Counted from the stretch's first letter, positions 1-6,910 are shown. The stretch: DNA of 16,261 bases from Burkholderiales bacterium (GCA_011391855.1 JAABPT010000125.1:1-16261); one strand, 5' to 3'. A program made the numbers and translations. The notes: generated by a model from the letters alone, not told the origin.

Positions 1-693
1 AAAGGGCGACGGGCTCACGCTGCGCTGGAAATGAGCGAACAGCCAGCCCGAGACGGCGGCGAGCATGGCCGCCATGACGAAGACCGTGAGCTTGTAGCGA
101 AAGGTCGAGATGCCCATGGCCTCGGCCATCATCGAGCCGTTCTTCAGCGCGCGGATGGCGCGGCCGGGGCGCGAGTCGAGCAGCCGCAGCGCTGCCAGCG
201 CGGCCAGCAGCGCGACTGCCCACACCAGCGGGTGCAGGCCGCGGCCGGTGCCCAGGTCCACCCCGAACAGCGTCATCGAAGGGATACCCAGGATGCCGTC
301 GTATTTGCCCAGCCACTCCATATTGGCCATGGTGTAGTTCAGCGCCAGGCCCCAGGCGATGGTGGCCAGCGGCAGGTAGTGACCCGACATGCGCAGCGTG
401 ATCACGCCCAGCACCAGCGCGCCGGCCACCGCCAGCGCCACGCCCAGCAGCAGCGTGAGCCAGGGCGAAACGCCGCTGGTCGTGGCCAAGTAGGCGGCCG
501 TATAGGCGCCGATGCCGACGAAAGCCGCCTGGCCGAAGGACGTGAGCCCGGCCACGCCGGTGAGCAGCACCAAGCCGAGCGCCACGATGGCATACAGGCC
601 GATATAGATGCTCTGCGTGATCCAGAAGTCGGGCACCGGCAGCGCCGGCAGCAGCAGCATCACCGCCGCGAAGGCGGGAAAGGCGTACCTCAT
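1..693 (-). CDS. livM: Branched-chain amino acid ABC transporter permease, LivM family (3' end beyond window)
   Basis: Inner-membrane permease subunit of a Liv/Bra-type (HAAT) importer for branched-chain amino acids or related substrates such as amides. I translated the minus strand from ATG at 693; the frame stays open to base 1, giving 231 residues and no stop, so the C-terminus is outside the window. The protein is very hydrophobic. It has the conserved LivM stretch ITQSIYIGLYAIVALGL near the N-terminus, then LTGVAGLTSFGQAAFVGIGA, then the loop DSRPGRAIRALKNG, which is the EAA-like region that contacts the ATPase. Only a weak GGCGG lies upstream of the start. LivM normally follows livH; here its upstream side is the large palindrome and a divergent ABC gene, so it has been separated from livH or sits in an unusual order. 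Family assignment is firm; substrate is not known. Confidence 0.9.
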   Translation of the reverse strand, partial: MRYAFPAFAAVMLLLPALPVPDFWITQSIYIGLYAIVALGLVLLTGVAGLTSFGQAAFVGIGAYTAAYLATTSGVSPWLTLLLGVALAVAGALVLGVITLRMSGHYLPLATIAWGLALNYTMANMEWLGKYDGILGIPSMTLFGVDLGTGRGLHPLVWAVALLAALAALRLLDSRPGRAIRALKNGSMMAEAMGISTFRYKLTVFVMAAMLAAVSGWLFAHFQRSVSPSPF

Positions 694-1463
694 GTCGAGT
701 GTTCCGCCGGGCTTTGAACGACCCGTGACACATGAATCGTTCGCGCGGGCAGCGATTCAGCTCGCGGCCGGTTGCCGACGTTGCCCAGTGTGCGCTTTCT
801 GCGCTCGACGTTTCGCGCAGGTCGCGGCAGGCGGTACCCGGCGGGGGCGCTGACTGTGGCGGTCTTCGCTGCGCTCAGACTGCCCTGCGCTGCTCGCCTT
901 GAGGGGGTGCCGCATAACTCGCTTCGTTCGCTGCGCTCACTGCGCTCAAACAGGATGCGGCAAGTCAGTCCACGAAGCTCGCTGCGCTCGCCCCCCTCAA
1001 GGCTGCGCTGCTCGGCGCCACACACAGCGCCCCCGCCGGGCACCGCCTGCCGCTCAGCCAACAGAGGTGGCGGTCGCCGAGAGCAACCACTGCCTGCCGC
1101 AAAGGGGTGTCCGGGCGGGGCGCGGCGTGCGTGTGAGGCGCCGAGCAGCGCAGGGTTCATGGCCCGCGCGCGCAGCGCGCTTCGTAGACTGACTTGGCGC
1201 ATCCTGTTTGAGCGTAGCGAACGAAGTGAGCGCAGCGAGTTATGCGCCGGGCCATGGACCCGAGCAGCGCAGGGCAGTCGGAGCGCAGCGACGACCGCCT
1301 CAGTCGCACGCTGCGCCCCACCCGGACGCCCCTTTGCCGCCACCACAGCCCGCACGAGGATGCCGAAAGCCAAGGTCCGCAACAGGCCGCGGGCGAACCT
1401 CGTGCCAGCGCGGGCACTGCAGATATCGCGGACCGCACCAAGCGCAGCGGAGCACCTGGCATG
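691..1463. repeat. Large imperfect palindrome filling the livM-yejF divergent gap
   Basis: The whole 767-base gap between two divergent ABC transporter genes is one imperfect inverted repeat centred near 1077. Paired segments keep a coordinate sum close to 2154: 912-985 pairs with 1170-1244, 858-898 with 1261-1300, 1003-1025 with 1130-1152, and the outer 694-786 with 1370-1460. The two start codons (691-693 and 1461-1463) are themselves the palindrome ends. The inner arms are the most alike and carry the reiterated motif cgctgcgctcac with its complement gagcgcagcg, typical of intergenic repeats in Burkholderiales. The outer arms are about 64% identical by hand alignment. I find no convincing gene in the gap, apart from the possibility raised by the ATGA overlaps at both ends. 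Confidence 0.85.
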
Positions 1464-3062
1464 AGCGAAGCGCTGCTCGCCATCGACCGCCTGAGCGTGC
1501 GCTTCGGCAACAGCACGGTGGTCGACGATGTCTCGTTCTCGATCGCTGCCGGCGAGAAGTTCGCGCTCGTGGGCGAATCCGGGTCGGGCAAGTCGATCAC
1601 CGCGCTGTCGGTGCTGCGTCTGGTGGACGCGGCCACCACCACCGGGGTCATCCGCTTCGAAGGCGAGGACCTGTGCGCCAAGAGCGAACGCCAGATGCGC
1701 GGCATCCGCGGCGGACGCATCGGCATGATCTTCCAGGAACCGATGACGGCGCTGAACCCGCTCTATACGGTGGGTAACCAGATCGGCGAGGTGCTGGAAC
1801 TGCACGAGGCGATGCGGCCGAATGCGGCGCGCGCACGTGCCATCGAACTGCTGGCGCGCACCGGCATCCCGGAACCCGAAAAGCGCATCGACGTCTATCC
1901 GCATCAGTTCAGCGGCGGCCAGCGACAGCGCGCCATGATTGCCATGGCGCTGGCTTGCCGGCCGAAGCTGCTGATCTGCGACGAGCCCACTACGGCGCTG
2001 GACGTCACCATCCAGGCGCAGATCCTGGCGCTGCTGGATGAACTGCAGGCCGAGATGGGCATGGCGCTGCTCTTCATCACCCACGACCTGAACCTGGTGC
2101 GCCGCTTCACGCACCACGTGGGCGTGATGGAGCGCGGGCGGCTGGTGGAAGTCGGCGCCACGGCCACCGTCTTCGGCGCGCCGCAGCACAGCTATACGAA
2201 GAAGCTGCTCGCCAGCCGGCCGCAGCGCGTGGTGCAGCCGGTGCCGGCCGACGCACCGCTGCTGGTGCAGGGCGAGAACGTGGGCGTGAGCTTCAGCTTC
2301 AGCGAAGGCTGGTTCGGCAAGCGCCAGTTCCAGGCCGTGAAGGGCGCTACGCTGTCGCTCAAGCGCGGCGAGACGCTGGGCATCGTCGGCGAATCGGGCT
2401 CGGGCAAGACGACGCTGGGCATGGCGCTGCTGGCGCTGCAGCCCATCTCGTCGGGTGCCATCCATCTGGACGGCGAACGCATCGACAACGCCGACCGCGC
2501 GCACCTGCGCGGCATGCGCCGGCGCATGCAGGTGGTGTTCCAGGACCCGTTTGCGTCACTCAGCCCACGCATGACCATCGGCCAGATCGTCGGCGAGGGC
2601 CTGGCCCTGCATCGCAGCGAACTGAGCGCGGCCGAGCGCAGCCAGCTGGTGTTGGAGATGCTCGAAGAAGTGGGCCTGTCGGAACGCCATGGCGTGGCCG
2701 GCGTGCTGCAGCGCTACCCGCACGAATTCAGCGGCGGCCAGCGCCAGCGCATCGCCATCGCGCGCGCCGTGGTGCTGCGGCCCGAGGTGCTGGTGCTGGA
2801 CGAGCCCACTTCGGCGCTGGACGTGTCGGTGCAGCAGCAGGTGCTGAAGTTGCTTTCAGACCTGCAGCGGCGCTACGGCATGAGCTATATCTTCATCAGC
2901 CACGACCTGGCGCTGGTGCGCGCCATGTCGCACCGCGTGATGGTCATGAAGAACGGCGACGTGGTCGAGGAAGGCGAGGCCGAAGCGCTGTTTGCCGCGC
3001 CGCGCCAGCCCTATACGCGGGAACTGCTGGCCGCGGCCTTCCTGGACGCCGCGGTGGGCTGA
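1461..3062 (+). CDS. yejF: Double-domain peptide ABC transporter ATP-binding protein, YejF-like
   Basis: Cytoplasmic ATPase of a peptide/nickel-class importer, with both nucleotide-binding domains in one chain of 533 residues (E. coli YejF is about 529). Domain 1 has Walker A GESGSGKS at 38-45, signature FSGGQRQR from 150 and Walker B ending CDEPTTALD with D174-E175. Domain 2 has Walker A GESGSGKT at 310-317, signature FSGGQRQR from 423 and Walker B LDEPTSALD with D447-E448. Each domain ends with the oligopeptide-family motif (HSYTKKLL and QPYTRELL). All catalytic motifs are intact. The frame is open further upstream into the palindrome, but family similarity begins at MSEALLAIDRLSVRFG, and GGAG lies 9 bases before this ATG. 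Its usual partners yejA, yejB and yejE are not in the window. YejABEF imports peptides and microcin C in E. coli; the substrate here is not known. It converges on the TPR gene with 15 bases between stops. Confidence 0.9.
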   Translation: MSEALLAIDRLSVRFGNSTVVDDVSFSIAAGEKFALVGESGSGKSITALSVLRLVDAATTTGVIRFEGEDLCAKSERQMRGIRGGRIGMIFQEPMTALNPLYTVGNQIGEVLELHEAMRPNAARARAIELLARTGIPEPEKRIDVYPHQFSGGQRQRAMIAMALACRPKLLICDEPTTALDVTIQAQILALLDELQAEMGMALLFITHDLNLVRRFTHHVGVMERGRLVEVGATATVFGAPQHSYTKKLLASRPQRVVQPVPADAPLLVQGENVGVSFSFSEGWFGKRQFQAVKGATLSLKRGETLGIVGESGSGKTTLGMALLALQPISSGAIHLDGERIDNADRAHLRGMRRRMQVVFQDPFASLSPRMTIGQIVGEGLALHRSELSAAERSQLVLEMLEEVGLSERHGVAGVLQRYPHEFSGGQRQRIAIARAVVLRPEVLVLDEPTSALDVSVQQQVLKLLSDLQRRYGMSYIFISHDLALVRAMSHRVMVMKNGDVVEEGEAEALFAAPRQPYTRELLAAAFLDAAVG

Positions 3063-3077
3063 TCCAACCCCGCTTCA

Positions 3078-3749
3078 TCAGGGGCCGGGCTGCAACGACA
3101 CCTTGGCCAGCATTTCCGCGCGGCCGATGGCCTTCACCAACGCGGCGTGGCGCTCGCTGCCCGGCGGGGTGAGCGCCAGCAGACGCTGCCACAGCGCTGC
3201 GGCCCGGGCGTAGTGCCGGCGCTCCCAGGCCGCGCTGCCCGCGAGGTCCAGCGCTTGCACATGCCGGCCGTCCAGGTCCAGCGCCCGCTGCAGCCATTGC
3301 TCGGGCTCGCCGACCAGGCTGCCGCCCTGGGCCAGCGCGCGTGCTTCGGCATATTCCACCCACACCCCGGGGTCGCGTGCGACGCGAGACGACACGCGCA
3401 GGGCTTCGGCATAGCCCTGGGCGGCCTGCTCGAAACGCCCGGCCTCGGCGTCCAGACGGGCCTTGAAGACCAGCGCGCGACCGTCCCGTGGCTGGCGTTT
3501 CAGGTGCCGTTCGAGTTCGCTGTAGTTGCTGGCGCCTGCGGCAACGGGGGCATCGGCTGCATTGACGCCTGGCGCGGCATCCGGCACGCCGGCCGCCTGC
3601 AGTCGGGCGGCCAGCCGCGCCATGTCGGGCGGTGGCTGGGTCGCATCGCGGCCGGTCCACAGGTCGGCTGCGGCCCAGCCCGCGGCACCGGCGACGAGCA
3701 GCGCGGCGCCCAGCCGCCAATGCCGCTGCAATACGGCCGGCCAGGGCAT
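3078..3749 (-). CDS. NrfG/CcmI-like TPR protein, putative cytochrome c maturation factor
   Basis: A 223-residue protein with one N-terminal membrane segment (about 9-26, LQRHWRLGAALLVAGAAGWA) followed by a periplasmic tetratricopeptide domain. The TPR part, from SNYSELERHLKRQPRDGRAL to the C-terminus, follows E. coli NrfG closely in layout, including the final repeat ALDLAGSAAWERRHYARAAA and ALWQRLLAL. NrfG, with NrfE and NrfF, attaches haem to the unusual CXXCK site of nitrite reductase NrfA. The start codon is 7 bases after the stop of the octahaem nitrite reductase gene, which has exactly one CXXCK, so the two are very probably co-transcribed and functionally linked. The frame runs on upstream, but that part is only the cytochrome gene read in another frame. 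No NrfE/NrfF homologue is in the window. The haem-lyase role is inference from fold and context. Confidence 0.8.
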   Translation of the reverse strand: MPWPAVLQRHWRLGAALLVAGAAGWAAADLWTGRDATQPPPDMARLAARLQAAGVPDAAPGVNAADAPVAAGASNYSELERHLKRQPRDGRALVFKARLDAEAGRFEQAAQGYAEALRVSSRVARDPGVWVEYAEARALAQGGSLVGEPEQWLQRALDLDGRHVQALDLAGSAAWERRHYARAAALWQRLLALTPPGSERHAALVKAIGRAEMLAKVSLQPGP

Positions 3750-3756
3750 CGGCGCC

Positions 3757-5505
3757 TTACTTCGGTGTGGCTGCAGGTGCTGCGGCGGGCACGCTGCCAG
3801 GGGCCGGCGCGGCCATCGAGGTCTGTGTCGCCGGCCGCTTCTTGGCCATGGCCTCATCCAGCAGCTTGATGGCGGCCTGGGAGATGCCCATGCCCTTGTT
3901 GATGGAGGCCTCGAACTGCTGCGGATTGTGGAAGTGCGCGCCGTTGGCGGCCGACCACCACTCGTAGTGCACATGCGCTTCGGAGTGCATGGCGCGCGCC
4001 TCGGCCAGCACGGCGGCGTCGACGCCCATATTCTGCGCGGCCTCGAACTTGTCGATCAGACGCGTCAGCCAGAACTCCGACTTGCGCATCTTGCCCACCC
4101 ACTTGTTCTTCAGCGAGTCGATGCTGTAGACGGCCTGCTTCTCGGTCCAGTCTTCGTGGCAGGTCAGGCAAGTCTCTTTCACGTAGTGCTTGGGCGAAGT
4201 CTGCCAGTGCGAGGTGTAGACCTTGCCGGTCTTGGCGTCCTTCACCTTGGGCATGTGGCAGTCGTGGCACTCCACACCTTGCTTCTGGTGCGTGCTGTTG
4301 TAGAAGATCTCGGCGTCGGGGTGCTGACCCTTCCACAACATGGCGCCGGTGACGGCGTGCTTGAAGTCGCCGAACTTCAGGTCCTTGTAGTGCTGGCCGA
4401 TGTCGTTTACGGCCTTCAGCGGGAAGTGGTTGGTGCGCTCGTCGGCCATGGTCACCGGTGCGCCGGTGGTCGGGTCGGTGCCCGGGTTGCAGTTGTATTC
4501 CACGTGGCACTGGGCGCATTGCAGCTTGCTGTCGTAACGGCTGAGCAAGGCGATCTTGCGCGTGAAGCCACGCTCGCCCAGTTCCTTGACGTCGATCTTG
4601 GCGCCCTTGGCGTCCTTGTGCCACAGCGTGTCGGCCTGCGGGCGCGTCAGCGCCTGGATCAGGCCGTCGCGGATGACGCGCGGCTTGGCGCTGTGCGGGT
4701 CATGGCAGAAATTGCAGTTCAGCGAGTGGTTGGTGTCCTTGACGAATTCGTTCACCTTCGACAGCCGGCTCCACTTGGCCTCCGGGTGCGGGTCACCCAT
4801 ATAGGCCCAGTCCAGGATGTGGTCGGACGATTTGCAGGACATGCACACCGGGTTGGCGGCGGCGGCCGTGCCGGGCTTGAAGGCCTTGTGCGGCTCGCCC
4901 GGGAATTCGTCCACCAGAACGTCCCAGATGCCGAAGTTGCCGCCCATGCGCGCCAGGCCGGCCTTGCCTTCCTTGTTCTGGAAGCGGCCGCCGAAGGCGC
5001 GGTCCACGACCACCTGGTCGTACAGCGCAAAGGCATGCGAGCGCGGTTCGTTGTGCTCGCGCGTGAAGCCGTGCGGCATCAGGATCTTGTCCATCGTCGT
5101 GAAGGTGGCGACGGACTTCTCCTTGTGCGCCGTCTTCTCGGTATTCATCGTGTACATGGTCTTGAACTGGTTCGTGTGGCAGGTGCCGCAGTTCGCCGGG
5201 TCCATGTTGGTGGTGGGGCGGCCCTTGCCCTTGGGCTTGTGCGTGTCCAGGCCGCCGTGGCAGCTGTCGCAGCCCACCGCCTTGTGGCTGCTGGTCTGGT
5301 GGAAGTCCTTGATCGCCTCGTGGCACTCATAACAGGCGTTGGCGTCGTAGGCCTTACCCTTGGGCGCCTGGGCCTTCAGGGTGGCCACCGGCCGAACCGC
5401 GGCCTTGTCCTGTGCCTGGGCCATGCCGGCGCCCAGCAACAGGCCGAACAAGGCCAGCGCGGTGAGCCATGCCGAAACCCAGGTTCTTCCGTTCGACCGA
5501 TCCAT
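3757..5505 (-). CDS. Octahaem cytochrome c nitrite reductase (ONR family), periplasmic
   Basis: A secreted 582-residue multihaem cytochrome expected to carry out six-electron reduction of nitrite, and probably hydroxylamine, to ammonium. The signal peptide is residues 1-31 (WLTALALFGLLLGAGMAQA). Eight haem motifs follow: CYECH 58-62, CDSCH 79-83, CGTCH 106-110, CMSCK 221-225, CNFCH 264-268, CAQCH 330-334, CHDCH 413-417 and CLTCH 446-450. The fourth is CXXCK, the lysine-ligated catalytic haem of NrfA and of octahaem TvNiR. Expected active-site residues are visible: Tyr337 in HVEYNC and His395 in QHPD, 58 residues apart as in TvNiR (Tyr303/His361, recalled). Cys339 sits where TvNiR has the cysteine bonded to the active tyrosine. 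The catalytic Arg is probably Arg169 or Arg174. The start is supported by AAGGAGG 5 bases upstream. Seven CXXCH plus one CXXCK in this order argue against hydroxylamine oxidoreductase or tetrathionate reductase. Confidence 0.9.
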   Translation of the reverse strand: MDRSNGRTWVSAWLTALALFGLLLGAGMAQAQDKAAVRPVATLKAQAPKGKAYDANACYECHEAIKDFHQTSSHKAVGCDSCHGGLDTHKPKGKGRPTTNMDPANCGTCHTNQFKTMYTMNTEKTAHKEKSVATFTTMDKILMPHGFTREHNEPRSHAFALYDQVVVDRAFGGRFQNKEGKAGLARMGGNFGIWDVLVDEFPGEPHKAFKPGTAAAANPVCMSCKSSDHILDWAYMGDPHPEAKWSRLSKVNEFVKDTNHSLNCNFCHDPHSAKPRVIRDGLIQALTRPQADTLWHKDAKGAKIDVKELGERGFTRKIALLSRYDSKLQCAQCHVEYNCNPGTDPTTGAPVTMADERTNHFPLKAVNDIGQHYKDLKFGDFKHAVTGAMLWKGQHPDAEIFYNSTHQKQGVECHDCHMPKVKDAKTGKVYTSHWQTSPKHYVKETCLTCHEDWTEKQAVYSIDSLKNKWVGKMRKSEFWLTRLIDKFEAAQNMGVDAAVLAEARAMHSEAHVHYEWWSAANGAHFHNPQQFEASINKGMGISQAAIKLLDEAMAKKRPATQTSMAAPAPGSVPAAAPAATPK

Positions 5506-5510
5506 GAATG

Positions 5511-5517
5511 CCTCCTT
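5511..5517 (-). promoter_or_regulatory. Strong ribosome binding site of the octahaem nitrite reductase gene
   Basis: On the minus strand AAGGAGG lies 5 bases before ATG at 5505. This near-perfect Shine-Dalgarno fixes the start and rules out the longer frame that extends to 5736. Most other genes here have weak sites, so high expression when induced is plausible. Confidence 0.85.
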
Positions 5518-5550
5518 CAACACAGACGAGCCCAAGCACATGCCGACCAC

Positions 5551-5581
5551 GTGCACGGTCTGGTTCAAGATGGTGCACGGT
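5551..5581. repeat. Paired direct repeat GTGCACGGT in the divergent cytochrome promoter gap
   Basis: GTGCACGGT occurs at 5551-5559 and again at 5573-5581, 22 bases apart start to start, about two helical turns. Each contains the self-complementary core GTGCAC. It lies between the nitrite reductase start and the FNR-like box. It may be an operator pair, but I know no regulator with this exact site. Confidence 0.35.
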
Positions 5582-5616
5582 GCGCCGGTTTCGGACAACC
5601 GGAGTTCGCGCCGCCC

Positions 5617-5630
5617 TTGACGGCGATCAA
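5617..5630. promoter_or_regulatory. FNR/ANR/DNR-type box TTGACGGCGATCAA
   Basis: TTGAC-N4-ATCAA matches the FNR/CRP-family consensus TTGAT-N4-ATCAA at 9 of 10 fixed positions. Its centre is about 118 bases from the nitrite reductase start (minus) and about 112 from the dihaem cytochrome start (plus), so it could act on either gene. Regulation by low oxygen (FNR/ANR) or nitric oxide (DNR) would suit a nitrite reductase. I see no clear -10 at the ideal distance on either side, so activity is inferred. Confidence 0.6.
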
Positions 5631-5735
5631 GCCCGACGCGAGGACCGAGCCGAGGATGCAACGCACCGCGCCGCGCGGACTGCCGACGTGGCATGGTGCG
5701 GGTTGCGCGCAATGCGACGCTTCTGCAGCAAGGCA

Positions 5736-6407
5736 ATGACCATGTCCGCCACCGTCCTCCGATCCGGCCTCTTCGGCGCCTTCACGGCGCTCTCCCTGCT
5801 GCCCGCGCTGGCGCAGACGGCGGATCCGGCGCCGCGGACCTCGGTGCAGGCCGTGCTTGCGCTGGCGGCCGACAAGATGCGAGGCCAGGCGGCCTTCGAC
5901 GACTGTGCGGGCTGCCACCGCAAGGACGCCTCGGGCCGGGCGACCGGCGCCATCCCAAGGCTGTCCGGGCAGCACGCGGCGGTGATCGTCAAGCAGGTGC
6001 TCGACATCCGCGGCGGCCAGCGTGTCAATCCCGCCATGAAGCCGCACGTGGAGGAGGTGGACCTGGACGCTCAAACGCTGGCCGACATCGCCAGCTACCT
6101 GCAGTCGCTGCCCATCGCGGGCCGCCTGGGGCAGGGGCCGGGGGACGATCCGGCGCGCGGCCAGACGCTGTTCGCGCGCGACTGCGCGGCCTGCCACGGT
6201 GCGCAGGGTGAAGGCCGCGCCGAGGGCTACTTCCCCATGGTGGCAGCGCAGCATTACCCATACCTGCTGCGCGAACTGGGGCTGATACGCGACGGCGGGC
6301 GCGGCAATTCGAACCCGGCCATGGCGGCGCTGGTGAAGGGCTACAGTGCAGCTGATTTGCAAGCCGTGGCCGACCATATGTCCCGCCTGCCGCCACCGCG
6401 CAAGTGA
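5736..6407 (+). CDS. Dihaem class I cytochrome c (c4/c553-like), periplasmic
   Basis: A secreted electron-transfer protein of 223 residues with a signal peptide ending near ALAQT (about 24-28). There are two cytochrome c domains: CAGCH at 57-61 with likely Met ligand Met101 (NPAMKP), and CAACH at 150-154 with likely Met ligand in NSNPAM. Cytochrome c4 has the same two-domain plan and length. It is divergent from the octahaem nitrite reductase and shares a gap containing an FNR-like box, so it is a reasonable electron donor for that enzyme; this is inference. Start choice is uncertain. ATG at 5736 is used, but ATG at 5742 has AAGG 8 bases upstream, and ATG at 5712 would give a more basic N-terminus. 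Confidence 0.85.
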   Translation: MTMSATVLRSGLFGAFTALSLLPALAQTADPAPRTSVQAVLALAADKMRGQAAFDDCAGCHRKDASGRATGAIPRLSGQHAAVIVKQVLDIRGGQRVNPAMKPHVEEVDLDAQTLADIASYLQSLPIAGRLGQGPGDDPARGQTLFARDCAACHGAQGEGRAEGYFPMVAAQHYPYLLRELGLIRDGGRGNSNPAMAALVKGYSAADLQAVADHMSRLPPPRK

Positions 6408-6480
6408 TGGCCCGTCACGGCCGGCCGTCGCAGTCGACCACGCGCACACCGCGGACTCAACCCTTGGAATCCACCCCGAC

Positions 6481-6846
6481 ATGAGCCGACCCATCCTCGA
6501 CGAATCGCACATCCATCCCGCGGTGCGCGCACGCATTGCCAGCCACCACCACGACACGCTGTGCGAGGTGCAGGACGCGGTGGGGCAGCATGCCGTGGTG
6601 GTGGTGGGCATGCGCCAGAACCCCTTCTGCCGCAAGGCGCGCAAGGCTCTCGATGCGGCCGGCGTGGCCTTCAAGTACCTTGAATACGGCAGTTACCTGA
6701 GCGAGTGGCGGCGACGCAATGCGCTGAAGATGTGGACCGGCTGGCCCACGATGCCGATGGTCTTCGTCAAGGGCACGATGGTGGGCGGCGCGGAAGACCT
6801 GGAGCGGCTGATCCGCGAAGGCGAGCTCAAGCGCCTGCTCGGCTGA
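6481..6846 (+). CDS. Glutaredoxin-like protein lacking the nucleophilic cysteine
   Basis: A 121-residue protein with the thioredoxin/glutaredoxin fold. The C-terminal half looks like monothiol (CGFS-type) glutaredoxins: WTGWPTMPMVFVKG with the likely cis-proline Pro92, then MVGG at 100-103 and a final helix. The active-site position reads NPFC (47-50) where dithiol proteins have CPYC and monothiol ones CGFS. Aligned by the spacing to FKYLEYG, Asn47 takes the place of the catalytic cysteine and Cys50 that of the second. Normal thiol-disulfide exchange is therefore doubtful; glutathione or Fe-S binding through Cys50 is possible but unproven. An N-terminal extension of about 35 residues rich in His (HIHP, SHHHD) precedes the fold. 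The start MSRPILDE is chosen because the longer frame overlaps the cytochrome gene. Confidence 0.82.
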   Translation: MSRPILDESHIHPAVRARIASHHHDTLCEVQDAVGQHAVVVVGMRQNPFCRKARKALDAAGVAFKYLEYGSYLSEWRRRNALKMWTGWPTMPMVFVKGTMVGGAEDLERLIREGELKRLLG

Positions 6847-6910
6847 GTCGCTCGCCCTGACACGGCCGGCCGCGACCGGTATGCCGGGGGTGTGGCGACG
6901 ACGGCTTGCC

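Noticed and set aside
31..717. Long open frame on the plus strand rich in Arg, Gln and His
   Set aside because: It is the antisense of livM. The minus strand reads as a clear membrane permease, while this frame has the biased composition of a GC-rich shadow.
861..1300. CRISPR array or transposon ends
   Set aside because: The repeats are in inverted, not regularly spaced direct, order. There is no transposase frame and no clear target-site duplication.
772..1464. 230-codon plus-strand frame in the palindrome with runs like SLRSLRSLRS
   Set aside because: The repeated peptides come from the cgctgcgctc repeat and appear in both orientations. I do not call it a gene, though its last 30 codons are noted as possibly coding.
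690..2504. 604-codon open frame on the minus strand opposite yejF
   Set aside because: Most of it is the complement of the intact yejF gene. Only its last part, in the palindrome, is discussed as a finding.
3757..5505. Hydroxylamine oxidoreductase or octahaem tetrathionate reductase
   Set aside because: Those families have different haem-motif layouts, and the first needs a P460 tyrosine cross-link near its C-terminal region. The CXXCK fourth haem and the VEY/QHPD residues point to nitrite reductase.
5570..5582. AAGATGGTGCAC as a possible NsrR half-site
   Set aside because: Only about half of the known NsrR palindrome is matched and the second half is absent; too weak to list.
3526..5739. 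737-codon open frame on the plus strand
   Set aside because: It is antisense to the octahaem nitrite reductase, whose eight haem motifs, signal peptide and ribosome binding site are unambiguous.
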